A stretch of 64,000 nucleotides of DNA from JAWLHA01 sp041690535. GTDB taxonomy: Bacteria; Pseudomonadota; Gammaproteobacteria; Thiohalomonadales; Thiohalomonadaceae. The notes under the pieces are model-generated. The model was not told the DNA's origin and searched no databases. It saw only the letters and a program-made list of their open reading frames with translations. Position 1 is the first letter of the stretch; every line of letters begins with the position of its first letter. The position numbers and the translations under genes were made by a program. The stretch is taken from positions 1-64,000 of the forward strand of contig JAWLHA010000019.1 in the NCBI GenBank assembly GCA_041690535.1, written 5' to 3'. This document shows, piece by piece, positions 8,056 to 15,918 of this stretch.

Positions 8056-8703
8056 ATGAAAGAACAACAGTCCCAGAACAGTGGCGCGACAGTGAGCGCG
8101 CCGGCCTCGCTCCTGCAGCCCGGCGGAACCGCTTCGGGCACTGGGGAAAACCTTCAAGGGTTCGGTGCCCTTACTGCCGATGCATGGCACCGACATCGGG
8201 CCAGCGTCTACCGCTATCTGCGACGACGCTTACCAGAGCGCGAACAGGCGGAGGACCTGACCCAGGAGACCTTCCTGCGCCTGTGCCGCGCCACCCCGCC
8301 GCTCCTCGAACCGGCCCAAGTCCGTGCGTGGCTGTTCCATACCGCCCGCAACCTCATTGCCGACCACTACCGTGCCCGGCACAACGAGGTCTCCCTGGAC
8401 GAGGTCAGCGTACCGCTCGAAACCGATGCCGCATCATCGCTTCTTGCACTGGAGCCCTGCATCGCCCCCTTGGCGGCACGGTTACCGGCGAGCTACGGCG
8501 CGGCGCTGCTGTGGGATTTGGAGGGGGTGCCGCAGGCCGAGATCGCGCGGCGCCAGAGCCTGAGTCTCTCCGGGGCGAAGTCGCAGGTACAGCGCGCCCG
8601 AGGGTTGTTGCGGCAGGAGTTTGAGCGCTGCTGCCAATACCACTTCGGACCCGACGGCGCGCTGGTGGCGTATACCCCGCGAAAGGCCGGCAACTGCGGC
8701 TGA
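8056..8703 (+). CDS. sigZ: ECF RNA polymerase sigma factor, SigZ-like
   Basis: A 215-residue extracytoplasmic-function sigma factor. Region 2 is visible as HRASVYRYLRRRLPEREQAEDLTQETFLRL (about 47-76), and region 4 has the helix-turn-helix EIARRQSLSLSGAKSQVQRARGLL (about 161-184). The tail CCQYHFGPDG...YTPRKAGNC, with its paired cysteines and late cysteine, is the mark of the SigZ group; these cysteines may sense metal or arsenic directly. No anti-sigma gene is adjacent. It lies 73 nt upstream of arsM on the same strand, so it probably directs arsM transcription. SigZ next to arsM is a pairing I recall from other bacteria (inference). Confidence 0.85.
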   Translation: MKEQQSQNSGATVSAPASLLQPGGTASGTGENLQGFGALTADAWHRHRASVYRYLRRRLPEREQAEDLTQETFLRLCRATPPLLEPAQVRAWLFHTARNLIADHYRARHNEVSLDEVSVPLETDAASSLLALEPCIAPLAARLPASYGAALLWDLEGVPQAEIARRQSLSLSGAKSQVQRARGLLRQEFERCCQYHFGPDGALVAYTPRKAGNCG

Positions 8704-8776
8704 AAAAATTTTGCGTCTTTTTCCGCGCCGCTCCGTCTTAAGTGACTCCACTCGACAATACATTGGGGAGAACCTC

Positions 8777-9571
8777 ATGAACTCGAAGAGCCACGACGAA
8801 ATCCGCGCTACGGTACGGGAGAACTATGGCATGGTGGCCCAGCAGGGCGGCACCGGGGGTGGCTGCTGCAGCACCAGCAGCTGCTGCACCCCAGCCCCCG
8901 TGGACGCCGTAGCCCTGCAGCTGGGCTACTCTGCCGAGGAGGCAGGCGCGGCGCCCGAGGGGGCCAATCTCGGGCTGGGCTGCGGCAACCCCCAGGCCAT
9001 CGCCGCCCTCAAACCGGGCGAGACGGTGCTCGATCTGGGCAGCGGCGCCGGCTTCGATGCCTTTTTGGCCGCCCGCGCGGTGGGTCCGGAGGGCAAGGTG
9101 ATCGGCGTGGACATGACAGCGGAGATGCTTGCCAGGGCGCGCGAGAATGCATCGAAGGGCCACTATGCCAACGTGGAGTTCCGCCTGGGCGAGATCGAAC
9201 ACCTGCCGGTGGCCGATGCCAGCGTGGACGTGATCATCTCCAACTGTGTGATCAATCTCTCACCGGACAAGGCGCAGGTGTTCCGGGAGGCATTCCGCGT
9301 GCTCAGGAGCGGCGGCCGCCTCGCCATCAGCGATGTGGTGGCGAGTGCCGAGCTGCCTGAAGAGGTGCGCAACGACCTCGCGCTCCACTCGGGGTGCGTG
9401 GCAGGCGCCTCCCTCATCGACGAACTCGCCACCGCGCTGCACAACGCAGGTTTCACCGATGTGCGCATCGCGCCGAAAGACGAGAGCCGGGAGTTCATTC
9501 GCGATTGGGCGCCTGGCCGCGGGGTCGAGGAGTACGTGGTCTCGGCGACGATCGAGGCGTTCAAACCCTAA
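8777..9571 (+). CDS. arsM: Arsenite S-adenosylmethionine methyltransferase (short bacterial form)
   Basis: A 264-residue ArsM. The S-adenosylmethionine motif VLDLGSGAGFD is at about 85-95. The three arsenic-binding cysteines of bacterial ArsM are C69 (GLGCGNP), C157 (SNCVIN) and C207 (HSGCVAG). An extra N-terminal cysteine cluster (C30, C31, C36, C37) may help collect As(III). The enzyme methylates arsenite in the cytosol to mono-, di- and trimethylated products. The start at 8777 has GGGGAG 6-7 nt before it. It follows the sigZ-like gene and precedes a broken arsenite permease. A second, longer ArsM lies at 11645-12685. Confidence 0.93.
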   Translation: MNSKSHDEIRATVRENYGMVAQQGGTGGGCCSTSSCCTPAPVDAVALQLGYSAEEAGAAPEGANLGLGCGNPQAIAALKPGETVLDLGSGAGFDAFLAARAVGPEGKVIGVDMTAEMLARARENASKGHYANVEFRLGEIEHLPVADASVDVIISNCVINLSPDKAQVFREAFRVLRSGGRLAISDVVASAELPEEVRNDLALHSGCVAGASLIDELATALHNAGFTDVRIAPKDESREFIRDWAPGRGVEEYVVSATIEAFKP

Positions 9572-9697
9572 GTCCACCGGACACAAGACATGCCGCCCTC
9601 TCGCTCCCCGGGCCACCACCGCGTGCGCCGGGGAGCGCGAATCGGTTCGCTGGGTCATTCCGAGCCGCTGCGCCTTGGACATTCGTCAAATGCTGCC

Positions 9698-9943
9698 ATG
9701 AAAGGGGCCTGCACGGCACCTCCGCTTGCCTCTTCCATCGCCCAGCCGCTGGTCATCGCCCTGCTGTCCGTGCCGATCCTGATCCAGACCTTCTTCAACT
9801 CCGATCTGGCTTATCTGCTCAACCGCGCGGCGCGGTCGCCCCACTGCGTGGCCAGCCCCTCGGCGCTCATCGGCGCCTCGTCGACACCCTGGGGCACACG
9901 GTTCAGAGCCGGCGCTGCTCAGCCCCCGAACATTTGCTCCTGA
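9698..9943 (+). pseudogene. ACR3-type arsenite efflux permease remnant
   Basis: The frame contains IAQPLVIALLSVPILIQTFFNS, LAYLLNR and SALIGAS, which match late transmembrane segments of ACR3 arsenite/H+ antiporters. It lacks the earlier helices and the segment after SALIGAS. The conserved cysteine of helix 4 is absent. This is a fragment of an arsenite exporter beside arsM, so the local ars operon has lost efflux by this route. Confidence 0.6.
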
Positions 9944-10236
9944 ACGGCTTCCAGAGTCTTCAGCAGAGCGGCCGCATCGCCGGTGAATCCGGCAGCGACC
10001 ACTGCGTCACACACTTCAACCGGCGTGAGAATCACGCCATCGGCAGGGGTGACGGGGCAGTCATCAATCAGCAAGGCGGGCGCCGGTGGCACTGGCTTTT
10101 CCGGAAACGGAAACTGGGGCTGCGGGTAGAGGATCTCTGACCGGCCGCCCACAGCATCGGCGATGGCATCGGCAAGTTGCATGTAGAGGGAGCAGCGCCC
10201 CCCGGGCGGCTGCTTGGAGACCACGGAAATCTTCAT
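9919..10236 (-). CDS. Conserved small protein of unknown function, three cysteines
   Basis: 105 residues with no signal peptide or membrane helix. It starts MKISVVSKQPPGGRCSLY and has cysteines in GGRCSLY, DDCPVTPADG and EVCDAV; the middle is proline-rich. The length, internal cysteines and beta-strand-like start allow a small redox or thiol-binding fold, but I recognise no family. It lies 33 nt after the TauE-like gene on the same strand and so is probably co-transcribed with it. Its 3' end overlaps the ACR3 remnant. Confidence 0.55.
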   Translation of the reverse strand: MKISVVSKQPPGGRCSLYMQLADAIADAVGGRSEILYPQPQFPFPEKPVPPAPALLIDDCPVTPADGVILTPVEVCDAVVAAGFTGDAAALLKTLEAVQEQMFGG

Positions 10237-10269
10237 TTTCTTCTCCCGATGATTTGTGGCGCCGTCTCG

Positions 10270-11040
10270 TCAGAGAATACTGGCGCCCAGGATGTAGGTA
10301 GCCACCAGCGTCAGAGACACAGCGAAGGCGCGTTTCAGCACCTGCGGCGACAGCCGACTCGCTACGCGGGTACCGACGATGCTGCCGACAATGGCCACCG
10401 CAGTGAAAAGGGCCATCAGCGGGTAATCGATGGGGACCTCGCCCGCGTAACCTGCGAAACCGGCGTAGGATTTCACCGACACGATGGCCAGTGAGGTGCC
10501 GACCGCCTGCTGCATGGGCATGCGGGAGAGCAACACCAGCGCCGGCACGATGAGAAAACCACCGCCTACCCCCACCACGCCGGTCAGCACCCCGACCGCG
10601 ATCCCATGAAATGCTACGTGGCCGATGCGAATGTCCGACCAGGCTGCGGCTTCGGCCACGGCCGCTCCGGCGGAACGGTGCCCCGGGGCCGCTGGCGCCA
10701 GCATCTTCCAGGCGGCGGCATACATCACCACTGCGAAGATGCCGAGTTGCAGGGCCACGGGAGTAATCACCCCCAGTCGCGCCCCGGCATAGGTGCCGAA
10801 CACGCCGAACACCCCGAAAATGGCCGTGACCTTCAGGTTCACATTGCCCCGGCGCCAGTGCTGGAGGGCCGTCAGTGTGGCGGTGACTGCGACGATACCC
10901 AAACTCATGGCAATGGCCGACTTCGGTTCGATGTCCAACAGGTAGAGCAGTGCGGGCGTGGTCATGATGGACCCGCCGCTGCCGAAGACTCCTAGCACCA
11001 CGCCCGTGGCGAGGCCGGCGAGAATTGCCGTGAAGGTCAT
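10270..11040 (-). CDS. TauE/SafE-family membrane exporter
   Basis: 256 residues with about eight hydrophobic helices in two similar halves, opening AGLATGVVLGVFGSGGS and, in the second half, GVLTGVVGVGGGFLIVPAL. The Gly-rich signatures are diagnostic of the TauE/SafE family, which exports sulfite, sulfoacetate or related anions across the inner membrane. The substrate here is unknown. The promoter region shares the TATTCAA-N8-TTGAATA operator with the arsenosugar operons, so a thio- or arseno-compound is worth considering. It is divergent from the DsrE-like gene. Confidence 0.85.
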   Translation of the reverse strand: MTFTAILAGLATGVVLGVFGSGGSIMTTPALLYLLDIEPKSAIAMSLGIVAVTATLTALQHWRRGNVNLKVTAIFGVFGVFGTYAGARLGVITPVALQLGIFAVVMYAAAWKMLAPAAPGHRSAGAAVAEAAAWSDIRIGHVAFHGIAVGVLTGVVGVGGGFLIVPALVLLSRMPMQQAVGTSLAIVSVKSYAGFAGYAGEVPIDYPLMALFTAVAIVGSIVGTRVASRLSPQVLKRAFAVSLTLVATYILGASIL

Positions 11041-11062
11041 GGGTTGAACTCCTCTGAAAAAC

Positions 11063-11084
11063 TATTCAATAGAGTGCTTGAATA
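11063..11084. promoter_or_regulatory. Operator TATTCAA-N8-TTGAATA between tauE-like and dsrE-like genes
   Basis: A perfect 7-bp inverted repeat with an 8-bp spacer, in the 82-bp divergent intergenic region. On the minus strand a -35-like TTGACG (11095-11100) lies 10 bp upstream of it. The same sequence and spacing recur at 14628-14649, and a degenerate copy at 19168-19189. Confidence 0.7.
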
Positions 11085-11122
11085 CTAACCATGACGTCAA
11101 GCGCGACCTACTTGGAGGCAAG

Positions 11123-11443
11123 ATGAAAGTGGCACTGGTCATTGCCGGCAACGACCCGGAAACGGTTTGGAATGCCTTTCGATTCGGGGTATTTGCCCTC
11201 GGGCAGGACGATGAGGTGAGCGCCTTCCTGCTCGGCAAAGGCGTCGAGGCGGAGCGGATCGGGGATGAACGTTTTGCGGTCAGAGCAGTGATGGAGGAGT
11301 TCGTCGCCAAGGGCGGCCGATTGCTCGCCTGCGGCAGCTGCCTGGAGCTGCGCGCGCAGAAGAGCGACGAACTCTGCCCCGTCTCCACCATGCGGGACCT
11401 GCACGCTTTGGTGGCAGAGAGTGATCGGGTGCTGACGTTCTAG
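11123..11443 (+). CDS. DsrE-family small sulfur-relay-like protein
   Basis: 106 residues with the DsrE/DsrF fold pattern: KVALVIAGNDPETVWNAFRFG at the start, SAFLLGKGVE, and ACGSCLELR, which holds the conserved cysteines (CxxC) near residues 72-75. DsrE-like proteins carry persulfides or act as small thiol-dependent subunits in the cytosol. The start at 11123 is preceded by GGAGG. It is divergent from the TauE-like exporter and shares its operator, and converges on the ArsM operon. Confidence 0.8.
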   Translation: MKVALVIAGNDPETVWNAFRFGVFALGQDDEVSAFLLGKGVEAERIGDERFAVRAVMEEFVAKGGRLLACGSCLELRAQKSDELCPVSTMRDLHALVAESDRVLTF

Positions 11444-11642
11444 TGTGGCTTGCCCAGATAAACGGCCAGAAAGCTGCCCCAAGGCAGCCGTGACGGGAGG
11501 AGGCTTTCCAGCCGTCGGGACCAGAAGCCGCCGCGCGGAAAGAAGACCGCGCTGCCACTGCGGTAGGTGGCGAGATCGGGCAGAGTGAGCGCCCAGCCTC
11601 GCGCGGGGTGTGATACCACGCCTCGTAGGCTGCCGGGTCCAT
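11440..11642 (-). pseudogene. SAM-dependent methyltransferase remnant with internal deletion
   Basis: The first 14 codons (from 11642: MDPAAYEAWYHTPR) match the start of small class I methyltransferases. After a frame change, SAVFFPRGGFWSRRLESLL and SRLPWGSFLAVYLGKPH match the end of the same kind of protein. The whole SAM-binding core is missing. It follows the stop of the long arsM by only a few bases, so it may once have been the last gene of that operon. Confidence 0.5.
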
Positions 11643-11644
11643 GT

Positions 11645-12685
11645 TCAGCAGCCGCAACCGGGCGGCTCATCCTCCGCGCCGGTGTCGAACGGGATCCCGC
11701 CACCGCAGCCGGGGAAAAGCCCGTAATGGGTAGTGGTATCGCCGTAGAACTCGAAATGGCCGGCGAAGCGGGTCTCCCGGAGCATGCGGAAGGTGTTGCC
11801 GCACACCGGCAGCACGCGCCCGGCCTCCAAACGGTGATGCTTGTCGAGGAGAAAGGCATGGGGCTGCTCCGGGACGGTGCCGCGATATCGCACCGCCTGA
11901 CCATAATCCTCACAGTCCTCCTCCAGCCCCGGCAGCTTGAACAGGCGATAGGTTGCGGAGTGGAACCGCGTCTCCCCCAACCGGGCCTGTATGGCCTCGT
12001 TGGTGATGGAAAGTGGCCGATCCTCCACCAGGCACGGATCGGTAAAACCTGCCTGCCGCGCCAAGTGCAGAAAATCGTTCCAGTAGAGGGCGCCGGCCAG
12101 GCACTCGCCGTACAGCACCGGGTCGGACGCCAAGGCGGGCGGCACGCGCCGGTCGGCATAGACGTCGGAGAAGTAGAACTCCCCGCCCGTCTTCAACAGC
12201 CGCCACGCCTCGCGCAGCACCGCCAGCTTGTCCGGGACCAGATTGATGACGCAGTTGGAGACGATCACATCGAAGCCCGCCTCCGGCAAGTCGAGCTCGC
12301 CGAGCCGTTCGATATAGCCGAGCCGAAACTCGACATTGGCAAAGCCGAACCGCCCGGTGTGATACTCCAGGTGGCGGCGCCCCACCTCCAGCTGCGCCTC
12401 GGTCATGTCCACCCCGACCACCCGCCCCTGCGGACCGGCCAGCTGCGACAGCACATAGCAGTCCTGCCCCGACCCGCAGCCGAGGTCGAGCACGTGGCGG
12501 CTCTGAAGTTCCAGCGGTGCGACCAGGCCGCAGCCGTAGTAGCGGCTGCGCACCTCCGGATGGACCCGCTCCAATGCCTGGCGAATGTGCGTCGGCGGCG
12601 CCCCTTCCGTGCAACAGGCATCGGTTTTCAGGTCCCCGCTGCCCTTGAGGACCTCGCCATAGTAGTGCTGCACCTGCGTATGCAT
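11645..12685 (-). CDS. arsM: Arsenite methyltransferase, long form of arsenosugar clusters
   Basis: 346 residues. The SAM motif VLDLGCGSGQD is at about 65-75, and the arsenic cysteines fit ArsM: C52 (YYGCGL), C145 (SNCVIN) and C195 (YGECLAG). An N-terminal CC pair (C24, C25) and a C-terminal cysteine-rich tail ending GCGC are extra. The roughly 100-residue C-terminal extension is that of the ArsM type found beside ArsS, thought to give the dimethylated arsenical that ArsS attaches to a 5'-deoxyadenosyl group. I chose the ATG at 12685, with GGGGAG before it. It is the last intact gene of the operon that begins at 14608. Confidence 0.9.
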   Translation of the reverse strand: MHTQVQHYYGEVLKGSGDLKTDACCTEGAPPTHIRQALERVHPEVRSRYYGCGLVAPLELQSRHVLDLGCGSGQDCYVLSQLAGPQGRVVGVDMTEAQLEVGRRHLEYHTGRFGFANVEFRLGYIERLGELDLPEAGFDVIVSNCVINLVPDKLAVLREAWRLLKTGGEFYFSDVYADRRVPPALASDPVLYGECLAGALYWNDFLHLARQAGFTDPCLVEDRPLSITNEAIQARLGETRFHSATYRLFKLPGLEEDCEDYGQAVRYRGTVPEQPHAFLLDKHHRLEAGRVLPVCGNTFRMLRETRFAGHFEFYGDTTTHYGLFPGCGGGIPFDTGAEDEPPGCGC

Positions 12686-12725
12686 CGACTCCCCTTTAGT
12701 GTGGTCCTGAACCGAGAATGGTTGC

Positions 12726-13721
12726 TTATCCCGCGCTGACCTCTGACGCCGGGGCGGCGCGCTGGACCGCAAAACCTTCCTGCTCCCAACGCTGCATCCC
12801 CCCTTTCACCAGGATGGGCTGGGCAAACCCGGCCCCGTCGAGCCGGCGCACCGCCTCCGCCGAGCGGCGGTCGGTACGGCAGATCACCGTGATGGGGCGG
12901 TCGCGCCAGGGGGCGAGCTCCTCCAGACGCGCCGACAGCTCGGAGAGCGGCAGGTGATGGGCGCCCTGGATATGGGCCGCCGCGTACTCCTCCGCGTCAC
13001 GCACGTCCAGTAGCAGCGGCGCGGCCTCCCCCGCCAAGCGGGTCTTCAGGGTGGGCACATCGATGACCTCCCCCGGGACACGCAGCCGCTGCACCAGCCG
13101 CGGCAGGAAGGCGGCCACCGCCAGCAGCGCCAGGGCCAGCAGCCCCTTCTGGATCAGCCCCTCGCCACCGGCCACCGCCTCGCGCCCGGCATAGCCGAGG
13201 TAGGTGTAGGCAATGGCCCCCGGGAGCATGGCGAGGTAACTGGTGACCACATACGGCACCAGGCGAATGCGTGTCAGCCCCAGGGCGTAGTTCAGCAGGT
13301 TGAAGGGAAACAGCGGCACCAGGCGCACGAAGGCGACAAAGCGCCACCCCTCCCGCTCGACCCCCTGCATCAGGCGCCGGGTCCGCGCCCCGGCCTTCTG
13401 CTCCACCCACTCCGCCGCCAGGTAGCGGGCCACCAGGAAGGCCAGCGCCGCCCCCAGGGTCGCGCCGGTCAGGTTGTAGAAGGTCCCCGCCACCGGCCCG
13501 AACAGGGCCCCGCCCGCCAGGGTCACCACCGAGCCGGGCAGAAACAGCACCGTGGCGACGGCGTAGAGCAACATGAACAGCAGCGGCCCGGCGGTGCCGG
13601 CCGAGGCCACCCACGCCTCCAGGGCGGCGGCGTCGAAGGCATCGCGGTAGGCCACTGCGGCGGCCACCGCCGCCAGCAGCAAGGCCCCGCCAAGAAGGCG
13701 CAGCCCACGCGCCCCGCTCAT
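12726..13721 (-). CDS. TVP38/TMEM64 (VTT) membrane protein fused to a rhodanese domain
   Basis: 331 residues. An N-terminal anchor and about five more helices form the VTT/DedA-like domain: LPGSVVTLAGGALFGP, then FVRLVPLFPFNLLNYALG. Residues about 212-320 are a rhodanese domain with LLDVRDAEEY, GAHHLPLSEL and the active-site loop CRTDRRS (Cys near 279). The fusion places a cytoplasmic sulfur-transfer domain on a membrane protein of unknown transport or lipid role. The start overlaps the hydroxylase stop (ATGA), so the two are translationally coupled. VTT proteins are regular neighbours of ArsS genes (from memory). Confidence 0.88.
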   Translation of the reverse strand: MSGARGLRLLGGALLLAAVAAAVAYRDAFDAAALEAWVASAGTAGPLLFMLLYAVATVLFLPGSVVTLAGGALFGPVAGTFYNLTGATLGAALAFLVARYLAAEWVEQKAGARTRRLMQGVEREGWRFVAFVRLVPLFPFNLLNYALGLTRIRLVPYVVTSYLAMLPGAIAYTYLGYAGREAVAGGEGLIQKGLLALALLAVAAFLPRLVQRLRVPGEVIDVPTLKTRLAGEAAPLLLDVRDAEEYAAAHIQGAHHLPLSELSARLEELAPWRDRPITVICRTDRRSAEAVRRLDGAGFAQPILVKGGMQRWEQEGFAVQRAAPASEVSAG

Positions 13722-14608
13722 CGGACCACCTCGGCGGAGGAGGCGCCTTTCGGTTCAGGGATCTTGCCGCCCGTATCGGTAATGGGGTAGTCACGGGTCG
13801 GCCCCACGAACGGCAGCAGCAGCAGGCCCCCCAGGCTGGCCACCTGACGCGGCTCGCTGAAGCCGTGAATGCCGATGGTCATCCCCTCGTGGCCGTCCCG
13901 CGGCTGCGCCCGGTAGGTACCGCACAGCCGGTCCCACCAGGGCAGGTTGAAGCCGAAGTTGCTGTTGGCCTCGTCGCGGTGCACCGAGTGGTGGACCCGG
14001 TGCATGTCAGGGGTGACCACAACGAGGCGCAGCACCCGATCCAGCCCCAGCGGCAGACGCACGTTGCCGTGGTTGAACATGGCGGTGGCATTAAGCAGCA
14101 CCTCGAAGATCACCACCGCCACCGCCGGCGCGCCGAGCACCACGATCACCGCGAACTTGATGAGCATGGAGAGCACGATCTCGATGGGGTGGAAACGGGC
14201 GCCGGTGGTGACGTCGTAGTCGCGATCGGCATGATGCATGCGGTGCAGCCGCCACAGCACCGGCACCGCGTGGAACATGACGTGCTGCAGATAGATGGCG
14301 AAATCCAGCAGCAACACCGACAGCAGCACCACCGGGGCCCCCGGCAGCGCGAGATGGTGAAACAGCCCCCAGCCGGCCTGCTCGGCAAAGAGCGCTACCC
14401 CCACCGCTGCGGTGGGGAAGATGATCCGCAACAGCACACTGTTGAACACCACGATCCCGAGATTGGCCAGCCAGCGTCGTCCCTTGGAAAGGGACAGGGC
14501 CCGTCGCGGCGCCGCTATCTCCCAAAGAGCCATCAGGCTGAAGATACCGAAAAAGAATCCCAGACGAATGGGCAACTCATGGCCCAACACCCACTGTTCA
14601 ACCCCCAT
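13718..14608 (-). CDS. Sterol desaturase/fatty acid hydroxylase family protein
   Basis: 296 residues of an integral membrane di-iron oxygenase. The histidine boxes are complete: HVMFH (109-113), HRMHH (122-126) and HRVHHSVH (203-210), plus a fourth His near 180 in FNHGN. The family hydroxylates or desaturates membrane-embedded lipids. It is the first gene of the operon with the VTT-rhodanese protein and the long ArsM. A lipid-modifying enzyme here raises the possibility that the final product is an arsenolipid rather than a free arsenosugar (inference). Confidence 0.88.
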   Translation of the reverse strand: MGVEQWVLGHELPIRLGFFFGIFSLMALWEIAAPRRALSLSKGRRWLANLGIVVFNSVLLRIIFPTAAVGVALFAEQAGWGLFHHLALPGAPVVLLSVLLLDFAIYLQHVMFHAVPVLWRLHRMHHADRDYDVTTGARFHPIEIVLSMLIKFAVIVVLGAPAVAVVIFEVLLNATAMFNHGNVRLPLGLDRVLRLVVVTPDMHRVHHSVHRDEANSNFGFNLPWWDRLCGTYRAQPRDGHEGMTIGIHGFSEPRQVASLGGLLLLPFVGPTRDYPITDTGGKIPEPKGASSAEVVR

Positions 14609-14627
14609 AATCCCCTCCCTTGTTTTT

Positions 14628-14667
14628 TATTCAAGCGAATAATTGAATACAAAGCGGGGTCTGTCAA
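14628..14667 (-). promoter_or_regulatory. Promoter with overlapping operator of the hydroxylase-arsM operon
   Basis: On the minus strand a consensus -35 TTGACA (14667-14662) is followed after 17 bp by AATTAT (14644-14639). A perfect TATTCAA-N8-TTGAATA repeat (14628-14649) covers this -10. The geometry is that of a repressor blocking RNA polymerase. Transcription would start about 20 nt before the ATG at 14608. Confidence 0.7.
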
Positions 14668-14705
14668 CATGTTTGCCGCCTTGGGTGGGTGGCACGGCCG
14701 ATCGG

Positions 14706-15086
14706 TCAGGACGTCTCGGCTGCGGTGCAGAGGCAGTGTTCGCGGATGAGCTGCCCCAGGGCCTCCATGGAGGTGCAGCGGTTGATCCGGGTGGCGTCCA
14801 GGCAGATGGTCAGACCCGCCGCCGTCTCGTGGAAAACTGTCGGAAGGGCAGCCTCCACATCGGGGTGGCGGCGGCGCAGCTCGTCACGGTGCAGGAAGGC
14901 GCAGGGGATGCCGAGTTCATCAAGGAAACGGCGCCACTGGCTGCGCATGGCAAACGGGGTGTGGGTGATCGCGCAGAGATTGCAGGCGTAGGTCTGCGGG
15001 GAGAGGAGCTTGTGGGCCGCATCGGCCAGGGTGTTGAAGAGGCCGCTGTCGGCGTTGTAGACGAAGACCAGCCTCCTCCCGGTCAC
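14706..15086 (-). CDS. Conserved protein of arsenosugar-type clusters, unknown function
   Basis: 126 residues with no signal peptide or helix. The opening RRLVFVYNADSGLFN, the CNLC motif (C35, C38), and FLDELG...FLHRDEL are the conserved features. Relatives beside ArsS genes are often labelled 'GTPase' in databases, but no P-loop or other GTPase motif is present, so I do not use that name. The CxxC and late cysteines could bind a metal or arsenical. It overlaps the next gene upstream by 4 nt (ATGA) and is the last gene of the arsS operon. Confidence 0.75.
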   Translation of the reverse strand: MTGRRLVFVYNADSGLFNTLADAAHKLLSPQTYACNLCAITHTPFAMRSQWRRFLDELGIPCAFLHRDELRRRHPDVEAALPTVFHETAAGLTICLDATRINRCTSMEALGQLIREHCLCTAAETS

Positions 15087-15301
15087 GGCCGCATGCCCTG
15101 CCTGGCCGCCTTGAGCACCAGCAACACGACCGGCGTGCCGTGCATCAACAGGTCGAAGATGTCGATGGGCCGCTGCAATTGGCCCTCAGCCAGCATTTTC
15201 AGCTTCTCCCACAGGTGCGGCTCGGGCACAAAGGGCGCCAGGCCAAGAAGCAGGGCCGCAGCGATCAAGGTGAACCAGGGCAGGCGGTCGAGCCATTGCA
15301 T
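15083..15301 (-). CDS. Small two-helix membrane protein of arsenosugar-type clusters
   Basis: 72 residues with two predicted transmembrane helices (WFTLIAAALLLGLAPF and TPVVLLVLKAA) around a conserved EPHLWEKLKML...RPIDIFDLLMH loop. Homologues are often named 'RND transporter', but this is far too small and has none of the RND domains. GGAGG precedes the ATG at 15301. It starts inside the 3' end of the glycosyltransferase gene upstream (37-nt overlap) and overlaps the next gene by 4 nt, so its expression is tightly coupled to both. Confidence 0.75.
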   Translation of the reverse strand: MQWLDRLPWFTLIAAALLLGLAPFVPEPHLWEKLKMLAEGQLQRPIDIFDLLMHGTPVVLLVLKAARQGMRP

Positions 15302-15918
15302 GGGGTGTCCTCCGTACTTTGATGTAAGTGGGGCGGCAGCAATGCGAGGTCTTCGGGCCGGTCGATGTCCGCCCGCCGCCTCAGCTCCCGCCACCGCCAA
15401 CCGAGGGCAGTCAGGCGCCGGCGGGTCTGGGTGAGCACTGCGTCGGTGCCCCAGGAAACCCCCTCGAACAGGACGGCATCCAACTGACGCAAGCCCAGCA
15501 GGTAGTAACCGCCATCAATGGCGGGGCCAAGCACTGCATCGGTCTCCGCCAGTGCGTCGGCGGCGGCGATGAGATCGGCCGCCGTCAGGCCGGGGCAATC
15601 GGTACCGATAAGCACCACCGGCCCCTGCCCGAGCGCCGCGGCAGCCGCGTGCTGCATCCGTGCGCCAAGGTCGCCGCCCTGCTGGGCGCGGCAGGTGATG
15701 CCGAAGATCTCGGCGCAGGTGGCGAAAAAGGGGTGGTGGGGATCGGGATGGCACCAGAGTTCCATGGGGAGGCCGCTCCCGAGGGCGGTCGACAAGGTGT
15801 GCAATGTGAGGCGCTGCTGAAGCAAAGCGGCACCCTCGGCCCCCAAGGCCGGGATCAGCCGGGTCTTGGCATGGCCCGGCACCGGCGCCTTGGCGAAGAG
15901 CAGAATGCGGGCGGTCAC
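15265..15918 (-). CDS. rSAM-associated glycosyltransferase 1 (CofC-like fold)
   Basis: 217 residues. LLFAKAPVPGHAKTRLIP at the N terminus, IGTDCPGLTAADL with the metal-binding acidic residue, and GPAIDGGYYLLGL mark the family of nucleotidyl/glycosyltransferase-like proteins that accompany the radical SAM/Cys-rich protein ArsS ('transferase 1, rSAM/selenodomain-associated'). It probably acts in building the sugar part of an arsenosugar. The GTG start at 15918 overlaps the upstream stop as GTGA. Confidence 0.88.
   Translation of the reverse strand: MTARILLFAKAPVPGHAKTRLIPALGAEGAALLQQRLTLHTLSTALGSGLPMELWCHPDPHHPFFATCAEIFGITCRAQQGGDLGARMQHAAAAALGQGPVVLIGTDCPGLTAADLIAAADALAETDAVLGPAIDGGYYLLGLRQLDAVLFEGVSWGTDAVLTQTRRRLTALGWRWRELRRRADIDRPEDLALLPPHLHQSTEDTPCNGSTACPGSP

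Noticed and set aside
15083..15301. Database-style name 'RND transporter'
   Set aside because: 72 residues with two helices cannot be an RND pump; no RND motif is present.
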